Shown here piece by piece: positions 14,301 through 41,430 of a DNA stretch of 64,000 nt. The first letter of the stretch is position 1. The number at the start of each line of letters is the position of its first letter. The notes under the pieces were generated by a model that was given only the letters and a program-made list of their open reading frames with translations, was not told the origin of the DNA and did not search any database. The stretch comes from Tubulanus polymorphus (taxonomy: Eukaryota; Nemertea; Palaeonemertea; Tubulaniformes; Tubulanidae): contig NC_134029.1 in NCBI RefSeq assembly GCF_964204645.1, positions 7,582,001 through 7,646,000 on the forward strand. The letters are read 5' to 3'. The position numbers and the translations under genes were made by a program.

Positions 14301-17300
14301 GAGATTTCTTTCGGATCGCGATCATCAGGAACGCCTAATATGATATTATCGTCGTTCATGTCCAGCGTTAAAACTATTGGCCGCGGTAACTTTTCCATAT
14401 TCTACGAATCATTTCATAAATACAAAGAAAACAAAAGAAACACACATTAATTCAGACCAAATGATAAGCGAAAATTAAACTTTTATGGTTGGAAAGACAA
14501 CTTTTTCATATCCAATATTTTCTTGGCACAGTATTATAAGCAGTCACATGAAATTAAAATTGGTACTTAGGTTAAGAAAAGAAATTTCATTAAACCTCCG
14601 CAGACCTTGTAAGCATTCGCGCTTTGTTTTTAATTATCAAAAGGGGCTAGGCCAGAGGAGGCTCAGCGGTAACAAAAAAATCAAAACATTGCATAGCAGC
14701 AGAAATTGTTCACTTGAATACATGCACTATTTTGATTTTAGAGATGTGACTGCACTGGTGGTTACCTCAATTACCTATACTAACTAACGAACTAACAATT
14801 TTGATTGTCTCTTATACCTGAGAATCCCATATAATATCGTCCTCCCATCGGTAATACAGCAAATCCTGATTTTCAATCGGAAACATGCTGTACCACGTGT
14901 CATCGTCGCAGTCGGTAGTGTTCAGATCTACGGACGGATTTTGTCCCGAGATGATTTGCCCTTTCTGCATGATCGGCGGCATTTTAGCTATCTGTCGGTT
15001 CAACTGAGTAGCCATAGGGTGACCACTTCTAACTGGAAATACAAACGTTCGACCGGTCAACAATTGGAATTCGATAGTAATGAGGACCTCGTGCCACCAG
15101 CTATCCCGTTCCTGGACGCACATTTCCACAGGACAACCCGATCAAAATCTAGTTAATTTCCAATGAACTTTCATCATCAAGATTTTCTGCCTCCCAAATA
15201 AAATAGAAGGCACTTCATGTCTCTCGATAAACTCTTCAGGTATCAAATATGGCGCAATATTCAAGCAGAATTGCCTCTGTCGATGATAGAGTCAAAGAAC
15301 TCAACGAATCTATTGATTTCTATGAAACCGGGCACAGAATTTGTGCATAAGTGAGGTAAACACACTTACTTGATTGGTGAAATTGGGCTGCTGTACGAAT
15401 AGTTGAACTAGGAACCCAGCCAGCGGACACGGCTCTAAGTTTGTTCGATTGTAAAACTTTTTGACGACATTCTTCGCCGTTCCAGATGATATCGTCCTCC
15501 CATTGCACCTGAGTGACCATGTGAAATACCTCCTCGGGTAATTCCACTTTCGGAACTTCAGCGTAGTCGGTCGGCTCCGGTTCCGGTTCTGGCTCCATGT
15601 TTTCCTGAAATAAACAATTGAAGTATAATACAGTTAACCCTTTCAGGTGACATACGTCCCAAATCCGGTAACTAATGTGCCATAATTATATTTGCTGTAC
15701 TTCCTGATATCATGAGTAAAACGAGACAGAGAGCAATTGATAGGTTGACTTGTTTATCTAGAGTATGAGCTTTCGTTAGGTGAACGATGAAGCTACTATG
15801 CATAAGTAGTGAAAGCCCATATCTCAAATAAACACGTTAACCTATTAAGTACCATCCGTCACGTCCATGCAAACAGGACAAACTAGGGGTCCAGGGACAC
15901 CATGCCCACTTGGGAAATGGTTTCAAACGCTCAACAATCTAACAATTTCAATATTCAACGCCCCCTGGTGACCATTTACAAAAACCAACGACCTTGAAAC
16001 TCACCAAAATCATAAAACATGTCAGCAGCTACGATTTTGTAATTGATTGTGATAACAAAATATGCCTCGTTACCAATTTAATATGGAAATACTAAGTCAT
16101 TCTACTATTCAACGCCCCCTGGTGACCATATTCAAAACCCAATGACCTCGAAACTCACCACAATCATAGAACATGTCATGAACAACAACTTTGCAATTGA
16201 TCATGGTAACAAAATATGCCTAGGTACCAATATAATAAGGAAATACTAAGTTATTCTACTATTCAACGCCCCCTGGTGACCATATAAAGAAACTAATGTC
16301 CTTAAAACTCACAACAATCATAGATGATGTCATGAGCTACAACTTTCCAATTGATTGTGGTTAAAAAATATGCATAGGTACGAATATAATAAAGAAATGC
16401 TAAGATATCGTATTATTCAACGCCCCCTGGTGGCCATATACAAAATCCAATTACCTTGAAACTCACCACAATCATAGAACACGTTATGAGCTACAACTTT
16501 CTAATTGATTGTGATAGCAAAATACGCTTAGGTATCAATATAATGTGGAAAAACTTTTTCCCACTTACGAATGAGTACTGGTGACACCAAGATGGCCGCC
16601 AATTGCGTCATAATTGGCTGATGAAAAATACCTGTCTGAGGTATAAAACATCCCTTTCCAAAGAATACCCATCACTAATTGCAATGAGAAATGGTAAACC
16701 AGTAGGAAGCTACAGGACTCAGAATTCGGGCAAAAATTAACATTTTTGGGCACTAAAAAGGTCATAGGACGGCCATCTTGAGTCCGACCGACCCAATTTT
16801 TGTTTCGTTGATGGGCCCTGGGGGATTCATATATATCCGAAAGATCAAGGTAATTGATCGAAGCGTCTTCAAAATTTCCCTCAAAAAGTTCAAAAATGTG
16901 TAAAAAGTGCTGATTTTGGCGAACAACAATGGCTGCCAGTCAGCCATCTTGATTCTGACAGGGCCAGTTTTTGGGCTGACGATGTGTCTAGGGTAGATAC
17001 ATGTGTAACCCAAATATCAAGACATTACCTTGAAGCATCTTCAAAACTTCCCCAAAATAACTGGATTCCGTCTACGGACGGACGGACGAAAAGTGAACGC
17101 AATAGCCCGCTTGAATTAACTTATTTGGCTAATTAAGCAAGCTTGACTAAAATCGGAAGTTTATTCATTTGTTACTTACAGATTTCAGTTTGAATCCGTA
17201 CGTGTAATCATCACCGACTTCATCTACGCCGTACATATCGTACCACAAAGCAGCAGGACCGTAACGCCACTGCGCTACACGCACTCTATCATCTTCATCT

Positions 17301-20300
17301 GTATTGACGGATTGTTTCTCGCGAGCTATCAACTGCTCTTCGGGTAACAACATTTTTTCCTACAATATCGGCGACGTCAAACATGTCAACAATGATGGGT
17401 CAGTTATTCAGTGTGTACCTTGATTATGTACCGGGTTACCAGAATCCACCCACTACCAAATTCCATAATTAGAAATTAAATGAAAGCAAACCTCGTCATC
17501 TGACATGCATTCCTCGGGCAACGGTTCACGTCCGAAATTCAGTTTCAACAATTCATCTTCAGCATCCTCACTCTCATCGTCCTCTTTTTTGATATCGGCA
17601 TCTTCACCTTCTTTCTTCTCATCCTTTTTCTTTTTCCTCTTTCTCCACACATGTGGAACGTGGGATGGCTTGAACAGTTTAGAGAACCGCAATACCTTCG
17701 AAAGCGAAAATAATGATACCGTCATGACCATAACACATTTCTTCACAATCCTGACCTGAGGAATTGCAAAAAAATTTGATATCTCATTCGTTCTAGCTTA
17801 CCTTATTTGGACTAAACTCGGGGAAAACCTCTCGGACATTGACGTTTTTAAACTGGTCCGGGACCATGTCGCTCAGAGGAGCCCTTTCAATCGGCAAATC
17901 AGCCACTGAACTAGTGGACGGGGCACATGTCTCCCATCGTAACGGAGCCATATCCCTTTCATCGTCATCATCATCGTCATCATCATCGTCATCATCATCA
18001 TCGTAGTCATCATCCTCCTTCCCTGCAAATTTTAGATTCGAGGTTCATGTATCAGGTTGTTTGTTTTTGCAGTAAAACTTGGATAAAATGAAAAGCGTGG
18101 ATGCCTGTTCATCAATAAATCCGATTTTCCAGTTCATTTTCCTTTCAAAATCTCATTAAAAGCTGGATTTCGGATACGATTTAGTTGGATGCAAATATCT
18201 TTATCGTCAAAATTCTAAAATAATTAAATTCTGGAAATTCTTGCTGGAAAATGATGCAGCGCAAGATTATTTTCGTAAGAAGAAACTTGTTGTACGCGGC
18301 TATCTAGTAAACCTCATCATACCAGCTAATTACCAAGACTAGGTTTCACAGAATAGAGTTAAATCTAACACACAATTGTAGAGCTGGATCCAAATATTTT
18401 CATTAGAATTGTTAATTTGACTGATACTCTAAATGGCATTACACATATCTTGTGTAGTGAAGGTGTATGAAAAGGTTATTCTACTGTAGGCATCCATAGA
18501 AGGGAGATCAGTTGTTCAATACATACCTATCAAAGGCGCTTGCATCGTTTTCATAGCATCTTTCACTTTTTCCTCTTCATCTGCTAATTCTTGTATATCG
18601 GAATAATCCACGGCAGTGTCTGCTTTTTCTAAATAAGCGAAATACTTCAAACTGACAACGCTTGCTCAATACTCTTAGCATCGGGCATTGATTGATCAAG
18701 TCGACTTAAATGAAATAACGATGTTACCTTGTTCGTCTTCATTGTCTTTACTGTGCGTCTCTTCATCTTGACTCATTCCTTGAATTTCCTTTACCAGATT
18801 CACGATAGGACCTACTTCGCTCAACTGGTCTAAATGACGCTTCGATTCCTGTAAAAATACACTTCAATAAACAGAATTCTACATTGAATACAATACATTC
18901 AAACCTTTCATGCATCCATTTACCTAATTAGGGGTCTGGGGACAGCTTCCCCACTCGGTGAAATGCTTGACAATCTGACAATTCAATATTCAATGCCCTC
19001 TGGTGAATAAATACAGTAACTATTCTCAGACTCAGGCTTGAACTCAAACTCCAAAATTCCAATGCGTTATTTCCGATTGCATTAGCTAGATTTTGTCAAG
19101 ACAACTTTTTGAATTCGGCCTTGTTCCTGAGTTATGAGGTCATCTTCAAGGTGATGTCAATGAAAAACAGAGGTTTTAGTGCCTCTTTGCACTAGTTGAA
19201 GTTCGCCCTGGAGGGTCTTTTAAAAAGCCCCAATGTTTGTCCCAAGGTAGGATCCATATTGCAATAGTTTTAAGAGGCAGGTTTAAATACCTGTACTGCA
19301 GGTGTCACAAACTACAAATTACATTAATGCCCTTTGTTTAAAACTAATTCCTATGATCCAAATCCACACTAAACAGAAAGAAAATCCACTTAGAACCATT
19401 TAAATAAAAATGCAGTACTTAAAACACTCGAAGTCGATGAGGAATAGTTTTAGTTCACGCCGAGCTTAGAAGGAACTGAGACTTCGAACTGAGAACAGAC
19501 GGAATTCACCTGGACAGAATACAACTAGCGAAATAGAGAGAACACTTTGAAATATCAAAATGGAAACAAATTCCATGATTAAGAATAAAGATGAAAGATT
19601 AACAGCGAGCGGCGCAATGCTGACAGAATCGAGACGTCTCCTCGAAGTCAACGAGAAATTGATAACCGAAGGCGGCGGTCAACGCAAGTTCGAATTTTGT
19701 GGAGAAAAATTTGTTAATTTCCGCGACGTTTTCTACCACCCGGGCTACGATTCGATCGCGCTGAATTTACCCGCAGAGACAGTAGAGGGCGCTAGATTAC
19801 TAGAAATCGGATGCGGAACTGGTTGCATCGGCGTCGTTCATTACTTACGTAATAAATCGAAGCTTAGCTACGTGTTGGCAACCGACATCAACCAACAAGC
19901 TTTAGAGAATACTGAAGTTAATTTCGAGCGTTACGCCGTACCGGGGGAGGTGCGATATTCCGACATTTTCGAAAATATTCGCGAAGATGAAAAGTTCGAT
20001 TTGATTTTCTGGCACGCTCCGTATTACATCTCCGATCCGAACACCAGCGATTTAACGATGTTGGACCGAGCTATGGTGGACCCCGAGTACGAGGCGATCG
20101 GTCGTTTTATAGCTGAAGCCCGCGGACACCTACGCCCGGGCGGGAGGGCGATATTCGGTTTCGGAAGCGACTACGGATTCGTCGAAATTCTCCACGACAA
20201 AGCGTCAAAAGCAAATTCGAGGCTGGAGAAAATTTGGGGCAAAAAATTGAATGTCGGAAAAATGTTCGAAGAAGCAGAACTGTGGCAGGTTTTACCGATC

Positions 20301-21590
20301 AGCGCCGAGTAACTTAACAAATTTCTGACTATGATTTTCATTCGGATTTTGCTTTGTCTTTGATGCATGATTTTTAAAGGTGCTGGGCATGTATTTATGT
20401 TACATATCTTATGTTAGAAATAGTTATTGAATATATCCTATTCAAAACTGGCATTCTCTCATTACGTTGATCTAATTACATTATAATGTTAAACCCTAGA
20501 TCCGGTTCTAAAGTTCTGAGTTTTTATTTGAATCTCGAGTTAAAAACATTGAAAATGAACTGACTTTAACTTGGAGTTACTCTAACTCTTAACTGTGGAA
20601 CCGGGCCCAGGGCTTCATAGTGGTTGGTTAAGCATAACAATACAGTCCTCTCTATAGATGTGTAACCTTAGTTCATATCATCGTTTAAAAACTTGAAAGT
20701 GGCAATAGATATCCAATAGGTATCGCTGCTATTCATTCAAAACAAACACAGGAAGCTCCGCAGAAAGAGGTTGCACATTTGTCAGCCTTCCCTCTCCCTC
20801 TATTATTCTCTAATCGGAGATTTTTGTGATGACTCGGTATTTATAAAATTTAAACTGGGGGTCCAGGGGCACCATGCCCACTCCGGATTGTGGTTTTCAG
20901 GGGCACTTACTATGGCAAATCATGCCAAATGAGGGCACTTTTACGTCAAATCCATGGTATGAAAAGACACATACCCTTTTACTAGGGCATCTCCAAGGGG
21001 CACAGACAAAGCTTGACGGTGTAGGCCTATTCCAAAACCTAGGGAACCCCCTGGATCCGTCCCTGTAATCAACGCCCCCTAGTGAACATATTAAGAAACA
21101 AATGACCATGACCAGGTACCAATACAATATGAAAATACTAAGTTATTCAGCTATTCAACGCTCCTTGGTGATTTAGCTGTGAAGTCTTAGCAATCACTTT
21201 TTAAAGTGTCCTGGTAAAAATGACTGTCTGATGTAGGCCCAAGTACTTCATTTTCAGTTCAATTTTGTTTTAAGATTGAAAATTAATTGGAAAAGATGTT
21301 CTGAAAACACATGTGAATATCAAAATTGGAAGAATGCCGATAAAGTTCCCAGGCAGAAGGGGCTGGCCCGAGCTGCAGCAGATTGGTAACATTGATTATC
21401 AGTCCAGTAGGCTATGCAATAAAGGGCCTACTCCTTATAGACTAACCTCATCAAGGAAATCCACTTCCAAACCACCATCTTTATCGATATTACCGAATAA
21501 GAATCCAGTCAATGGTTGATTGTGGTGACTCGTTTCGGACTGGTGATCGTCACTGTTTTGATCGTAATGATGTTCATCATCGCTATCCAT
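2319..21590 (-). CDS. TAF1: Transcription initiation factor TFIID subunit 1 (TAF1), complete
   Basis: This is the largest TFIID subunit, a nuclear scaffold that binds TBP, contacts core promoters and reads acetylated histones. Coding exons in transcript order: 21447-21590, 18728-18848, 18527-18628, 17802-18022, 17492-17695, 17180-17359, 15370-15604, 14818-15032, 14270-14401, 14101-14172, 13797-13907, 13245-13418, 12842-13015, 12383-12576, 11743-11857, 11479-11620, 10425-10555, 10254-10334, 9735-9884, 9154-9367, 8412-8632, 8177-8296, 7556-7692, 7388-7447, 7172-7292, 6443-6651, 5915-6023, 5443-5634, 5169-5321, 4839-5051, 4144-4296, 3716-3842, 3510-3628, 3157-3234, 2912-3023, 2319-2668. All phases agree and give 5,586 nt, or 1,861 residues, close to human TAF1. 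Landmarks are an N-terminal TAND-like GFLFGN segment, two WEDDIIW motifs, the DUF3591 core ([34 protein letters not shown]), a zinc knuckle, two bromodomains and an acidic tail. The start ATG has no upstream in-frame alternative in its exon. Confidence 0.97.
3132..3156 (-). other. TAF1: GC-AG intron donor in TAF1
   Basis: The exon 3157-3234 ends ...CATAATAAG followed by GCAAGT. Using GC keeps phase 0 with the next exon, which encodes [12 protein letters not shown]. The nearest GT lies 4 nt further on and would shift the frame. The other TAF1 introns checked use GT, so this one appears to be of the rare GC-AG class. Confidence 0.75.
4144..5634 (-). other. TAF1: TAF1 tandem bromodomains (four exons)
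   Basis: Exons 5443-5634 and 5169-5321 form bromodomain 1, about residues 1364-1478 ([27 protein letters not shown]). Exons 4839-5051 and 4144-4296 form bromodomain 2, about 1479-1600 ([31 protein letters not shown]). The YNG asparagine that anchors acetyl-lysine is present in both. Each domain is split by one phase-0 intron at the same place, as expected from domain duplication. The pair binds multiply acetylated histone tails. Confidence 0.95.
6443..6651 (-). other. TAF1: TAF1 zinc-knuckle exon
   Basis: It encodes [19 protein letters not shown], a C-X2-C-X4-H-X6-C zinc knuckle at about residues 1257-1276. In human TAF1 the equivalent knuckle contributes to promoter association of TFIID. 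An acidic [10 protein letters not shown] stretch and [12 protein letters not shown] follow, matching the family. Confidence 0.93.
8838..8995. mobile_element. Pogo/mariner-like MITE with TA duplication
   Basis: The ends CAGTTGAACCCTG and CGAGGTTCCACTG are inverted, and both are flanked by TA (8836-8837, 8996-8997). CAGTRGAACCTCG termini are typical of pogo/Tigger elements. It is 158 bp long, non-coding, and lies in a TAF1 intron. Confidence 0.7.
9545..9695. mobile_element. piggyBac-like MITE, eroded copy C
   Basis: GTGCGGCGTATTGTTA, CAGGTGCTTCCATCTTTC and GGACTAGCAAAGTAC match the interior of copy A (about 32915-33020). Both ends are degraded. It lies in a TAF1 intron. Confidence 0.5.
15880..17140. 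repeat. Compound repeat with exact 154-bp tandem array in a TAF1 intron
   Basis: Four tandem units start with ATTCAACGCCCCCTGGTG at 15953, 16107, 16261 and 16415, a period of exactly 154 bp. The flank from 16569 on has two diverged copies of a module with GGCCATCTTGA.TC.GAC (about 16770 and 16940) and ends near ACGGACGGACGGACG and GAACGCAATAGCCCGC (about 17076-17114). Unit-like fragments recur at 18928-19020 and 20854-21180. This organisation (tandem core inside a dispersed element) resembles Helitron-like repeats known from bivalves, but that is inference. Confidence 0.75.
17802..18022 (-). other. TAF1: TAF1 exon with long poly-aspartate tract
   Basis: A GAT/GAC trinucleotide run at about 17955-18010 encodes an almost uninterrupted string of roughly 17 aspartates, with one tyrosine near its start, before the conserved [10 protein letters not shown] segment. 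The tract is a microsatellite inside coding DNA and may vary in length between individuals. The exon then encodes [19 protein letters not shown], conserved in TAF1 proteins. Confidence 0.9.
18928..19310. repeat. Dispersed copy of the 154-bp repeat family
   Basis: The segment GGGGTCTGGGGACAGCTTCC and ATTCAATGCCCTCTGGTGAA parallel the left edge of the array at 15880 (GGGGTCCAGGGACACCATGCC, ATTCAACGCCCCCTGGTGAC). It is a diverged single unit lying upstream of the nested methyltransferase. Confidence 0.5.
19560..20312 (+). CDS. Single-exon class I SAM-dependent methyltransferase nested in a TAF1 intron
   Basis: The intact 250-residue frame starts in a good context (AAAATGG) and ends in TAA. It encodes a small-domain (MTS-like) Rossmann methyltransferase: motif [12 protein letters not shown] (about residues 81-91), acidic motif [10 protein letters not shown] (about 107-116), then [13 protein letters not shown] where the family usually has (D/N)PPY, and a late [11 protein letters not shown] strand. 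FYHPGYDS before the fold resembles bacterial relatives. N- and Q-methyltransferases use NPPY to hold the target amide, so HAPY may mean another substrate. The gene has no intron and lies antisense in the intron between TAF1 exons 18848 and 21447. It could be a retrocopy, a horizontally acquired gene or an old intronless gene. Substrate unknown. Confidence 0.85.
   Translation: METNSMIKNKDERLTASGAMLTESRRLLEVNEKLITEGGGQRKFEFCGEKFVNFRDVFYHPGYDSIALNLPAETVEGARLLEIGCGTGCIGVVHYLRNKSKLSYVLATDINQQALENTEVNFERYAVPGEVRYSDIFENIREDEKFDLIFWHAPYYISDPNTSDLTMLDRAMVDPEYEAIGRFIAEARGHLRPGGRAIFGFGSDYGFVEILHDKASKANSRLEKIWGKKLNVGKMFEEAELWQVLPISAE
20495..20611. mobile_element. GTTCCACAG-family hairpin MITE, copy 2
   Basis: The ends CCGGTTCTAAAGTTCTGAGT and AACTGTGGAACCGGGCCC are inverted, with an AACTTTAAC-type core shared with the copy at 27331-27445. 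It lies just 3' of the nested methyltransferase. Confidence 0.6.
20854..21230. repeat. Another dispersed copy of the 154-bp repeat family
   Basis: It starts GGGGGTCCAGGGGCACCATG, includes TCAACGCCCCCTAGTGA and ATTCAACGCTCCTTGGTGA about 90 nt apart, and matches both the edge and the core of the array at 15880-16568. Confidence 0.55.
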
Positions 21591-21600
21591 TTTACCACTA
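21447..21600 (-). other. TAF1: TAF1 first coding exon (TAND-like N-terminus)
   Basis: The exon has a strong acceptor (about ten T then CAG) and then 10 nt of leader before ATG at 21590. It encodes an acidic, histidine-rich start followed by [20 protein letters not shown]. In fly and yeast TAF1 this region (TAND1) occupies the DNA-binding face of TBP and represses it. The leader means that at least one non-coding exon lies upstream. Confidence 0.85.
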
Positions 21601-22329
21601 CTGAAAAAAAAAAGATGTAGGCCTAAAACATTGAATGATAATCTAGTTTATCCAAACTTTTAGAATGATCATTCCAGGCCACTCAATGGGGTACCAGCAC
21701 TTGCCAGATGGCGCAACAAAAACATTGGGTTTTTAGAGATTTTAGATTATTTGTAATGAAAATCAGTTCATTTTCAATGAAATTTGAACTTGATTTTTAG
21801 GCTTCCAAAATCCAAATCAAAAAATTATCAAACAAGTCATAGGATAGATTAAGATTCACTTTCTCACTCAGTTTATAGATTTTTTTGAAAATTGATAGGC
21901 CTATAGGCTACTAACGAGAAAGGTTGATTTGAATCTAATTGAAATGTATAAGGAAATTGAAGCATGGTGACCCAGCGACACTAGCGATCTTGATGGATTA
22001 TCACTGAATCATCGCTTGCCACTGTAGCATTGCTGGTACTGCATTATCGGACCAAGTCAAATCAAGTCAAGCCTGACCAGTCAATTATTTCAAAGCTTTT
22101 TAGAGGCACTTTTGGAATGATGATGTTTAGGCTAACCCTTTAACTGGCAATCGGTCCTGAGCAACTGACTTGAATAGAGCAGGTATTGGCCCTAGTGAAC
22201 AAAATAATCACAAAATTAGTAAATATGAGGAATTTCTTGGTTTGAAGTGTTACAGTTTATTCATTCTTTATGAATCACGTAGGCCTATTGATTAAAGAAA
22301 TGCGTGCCGTGGTTAATATTACGATAACT

Positions 22330-22470
22330 TTAACTAGGCCTACATGTCCGAATTCTCATTCCAGGTTTTTCGAAAACTTGGTCAATTCCCTGAGTTTTGC
22401 TGATTTTTTTGGAGATATTCCTGATTCCCTGAGCTTTCCAGGTTTTCCAGGTCAGTGGCAATCCTGATAG
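22330..22470. mobile_element. hAT-like terminal fragment
   Basis: Repeated CCCTGAG and TTTCCAGG words ending in CAGTGGCAATCCTG, which reads CAGGATTGCCACTG on the other strand. CAGGGTTGCCACT-type ends are common in hAT-derived repeats. A weaker relative is at 54340-54410. The call rests on end similarity only. Confidence 0.35.
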
Positions 22471-22681
22471 ATGTTGATAAATTTAAAAGCACGTCTATTA
22501 TTTTGACAGAACAAGCCGCACACCAGCAACTGGCGCCACCGAGTGGAGGTAATAAACATCACAAAATCACCCAAACCGGCGTTAAAAGCTCGGAATTTAG
22601 GCCTATCTTAATGACAATCCATTTTACATTATGATTTTTACGAAAATGCATACTTTGAAATTCCATGTGCAGTTCACTAAC

Positions 22682-22775
22682 CTGAGGAATAATCCCTGCA
22701 AGGCGGTTAAAACTTAAATAACCGGGAGCAATTTCAGGTCGTGCTTCACGAAACTCCGTCGGCCATTTTGTTTAT
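22682..22775 (-). other. TAF1: Probable non-coding first exon of TAF1 with short uORF
   Basis: On the minus strand a good donor (CCTCAG then GTTAGT) lies at about 22681. Upstream is a GC-richer leader containing AAAATGGCCGAC, an ATG followed after six codons (MADGVS) by TGA at 22746-22748. The acceptor of the first coding exon requires such an upstream exon. The exact 5' end is not visible. AAAATGGCCG also resembles a YY1-type initiator element. Confidence 0.45.
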
Positions 22776-23116
22776 ACAGCCATCGACCCAAAACAATCAT
22801 GATGCACGTAATTGTAATCGGTTAAAATGCATTTTTGCGGTACCCAATTAGAAAAATGAAGATATTCTATTTATCTAAGCATTCTATTTTGTATTTTCTA
22901 CTTAGAAAAAATGTTACAAGAAGCTACAGAAAACGATTTAGGTACCATAAAAATGGGTTTCGAACTAACTTATAAATAGCCGGCGCATCATTAATTCACT
23001 GCAGCGATCATAAATACCACCAATAATTTTTTTCCAGAGAAAAATGAGAAATGTCGAATCGTTATGACATAAACTCTTCAATTTGACGTTAGATCCGACA
23101 CACGTTACTAATCAAA
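22776..23116. promoter_or_regulatory. Divergent promoter region between TAF1 and KIF3A
   Basis: TAF1 is transcribed leftward from about 22.77 kb and KIF3A rightward with its start codon at 23117, so at most about 350 bp separate the two genes. No clear TATA box is placed for either. The segment is AT-rich. Co-regulation is possible but is not shown by the sequence. Confidence 0.4.
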
Positions 23117-34636
<11,520 letters not shown>

Positions 34637-37312
34637 GCGGATGGTTTTCGACGCGATTGATAATCTTTGGTAGCCCAACACGCGCATAAGTATTCCTCGT
34701 TAACTCGCGGTCTTCGTAGCTTGTATTCTACTGTCAATGTTAGAAATTTTCTTGCCTATGTAATATCATGCTCCTATCATGGCTACTGTATTTAGAATTT
34801 GTAGGGGAAAATCCATGGCATTGATTAAAGGGGCCAAAGCCGATCATGGAGAAATCGATGGCCCAGTTTTATGAATCAAGACTAGTTCAATTCACATCAT
34901 TTCGTTTCATGAAATCTTACCGAATTTAAGCCTTTAAGTCTAGTTTCTAGAACCGGAACCAAAGGCAAAGACACTTTCTTGCTGTATGGAGCTGAGCAAA
35001 AATATTCTTAATTCTACATTCCGAAACTCAATCCTGGTGAATTAAGTGATGTTAAGTAAATCTCGTTCATCTAAGAACCTGATAATGAGTAAGGTATCGA
35101 AACAAGATATAGCGTACTTCATGAATGGAACCAAATTAGTTTTTTAAACATACTTCATACGTCTGCAATGCTTACCAGGAAATATATTTGGTAGAATTCT
35201 TCTCTGGTGTGATCAGTTTAAGCAAGATATCCCAAAATTGTGAGTAGGGATGGATACAGGAAAAGTCATTTTACTTTGATCAGAATACAGTCAAATGAAC
35301 AGTGGACTGCAGTGCGTTGTATGTTACTCTAAAATATTATTATTATTATATTATTTATTTTGTACATAAAGCACTTGTAAATATTGGATACCTGTATTAA
35401 TTTATTAGTTTAGAAATTCGGGTAAGAATGGATTATGTTGTTCTGAATTATTGGCTTGAAAAAAAATGTGCTGGCAGATGTTTATTGTCTTCGAAGCCAT
35501 ATCGGGATGAATCATTCATACACTTTTTTAATGAATTTTCACTTCCAAGTTTGTTATGAATTCCTTTTATCACATGTGTAGAACATATTTGTGTAATGTA
35601 CATTAAAGCCTGGCACATATGGATGAATGCTTCTTGTGGCAGCAAACCGGGAGTGTTTGTAACATATGAATGCAAGTAGTATTTCAGTAGACTAGCTTGA
35701 TCGAATCAGTAATACAGGTATTATTTTGCAGCTTGGAACCACTTGTACAGACATTCACTATGTTCTATGAAGTCTCGACAAACACTTTCTGAGAGTAAGC
35801 CTATGTTTACAAAACGTCCTGTTAATATTCAATTAAAAATCTCTGGTGAAGTGACAGTGAATTATGGGTGATAAAAAATCTGAAGAATGTCAAATTGTTG
35901 AACGTCTGAGCAAGGTGGGTCCAGGCAACCGAGGTTTGTGACTGAAATAACGAAAATATGTTCCAAGCGATGTTGTCATTCCATGTGTGCCAGCCTTCTA
36001 AGTTTCCTATTCAAATTGTTGCTTATGTCCCACCTACATAACATTGATTTTCTGGTAATTGACAATAAGTTTGTGTTTGCCATTGCTTTTGGCTGGCTAG
36101 AATCAAAATGTACTAAAGTTGTTTTCTTGTGATACTAAATAAATGTTTTTTCCAAGAAAATTAAACGTGCAGTGCACATTGTTATTAAACTGCAAAAGAG
36201 TAGAACCTCGATAACCAGACTAGAGGACATGTTATCTAATTAATTCGGATTGGTAGGAAATTTTTATTCTTATTCCAATCGGATTTCTCAAGAAAGGTCA
36301 GTGTTGAGAGAATGTAGCCTAGATGCTTTGTCCCAAGTAAGGGCGAGTGCACACCGATCTCTATCATCTTAAGCTAAAGCAGTACCTCCTGGGTTAAGAA
36401 GAGGTGATAAGTCTGAAAGGAGAAACCTTCCTCGTCTAATTAAATGGTAGCTGAAATCAAGTGCTCATCCAAGTAGAGAATAAGACCTCAAACTTTCGGT
36501 TTTGAGACTATGAATACCCCTTCATCTACCCAAAGTCAACTTTCAGTGGATTGTTGATATCTTAACTCTACTGGTAATCAAATAAATGAGGTGAACAACT
36601 GTAACAACTTAGCAATGACATATACAGAGTTGGATCTCATCAAAACTAAAATAAGTGATAAACAGTTGTCTCTGCTCAAGTCGGATTCGTTCAACTCGGA
36701 TGTTTGTTGCAATATTTCTTGTGACACTATAATATTAAATACATAAACATCTAAGTTGGAAATCAATAAAGTCAGACGCATTTTTACAGTCCTGAAAGAT
36801 CCGACTCGAGCAGAGTCTACTGTACGCCGATAACCTGCCATAGAAAACAGAATCACGGCGATATGAATTCTATGTAAAAGAGACGAGGATAAACAGGATA
36901 AAAATTTATTGATAAAATATGAGTTGTTTCCACATTTTTGACAAATAATATAACTACATGTACACTTTTAATGTCTCATTATTTCCTACAATGCATTTCC
37001 CTGATTATGTAAATCTGATTTACGAGAAAATTCCATTTCATGTTCTCCTCTTTTTCACATCGATATTTTACAACGAACAAGTATTAATTAATGATCACGT
37101 ACGCCGATGACAACAATTACAGATTTCGCATCGATATTCTGCTCAGAATATTACGCAATATTATTAGTCGGTACTGCTTTCGAATCGCGTAGTAGCAAAG
37201 GCCTGATTCAGTCCCGTCTCGTTCATGCTACCAGCTGTATGTATCCACATGCCAGGGCTGCTTGATTTTCGTTAAACGCAATTATCACAAGTACGAAACG
37301 CATTTATCAAAC
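34637..37312. other. KIF3A-TMEM185 convergent intergenic region and 3' UTRs
   Basis: After the KIF3A stop (34634-34636) there is no long frame. An AATAAA at 36138-36143 (+) could end a 1.5-kb KIF3A 3' UTR. The minus strand has AATAAA at 36905-36910, which would give TMEM185 a 3' UTR of about 0.4 kb. One MITE (36663-36822) and a lone pogo-like end (GTAGAACCTCG near 36200) lie between. No RNA gene recognised. Confidence 0.5.
36663..36822. mobile_element. MITE with CAGTTGTCTCTGCTC ends
   Basis: The left end CAGTTGTCTCTGCTCAAGTC pairs with the right end GACTCGAGCAGAGTCTACTG, giving 160 bp bounded by CAGT..ACTG. A TA follows the right end. It is pogo-like by its termini. Confidence 0.6.
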
Positions 37313-41430
<4,118 letters not shown>

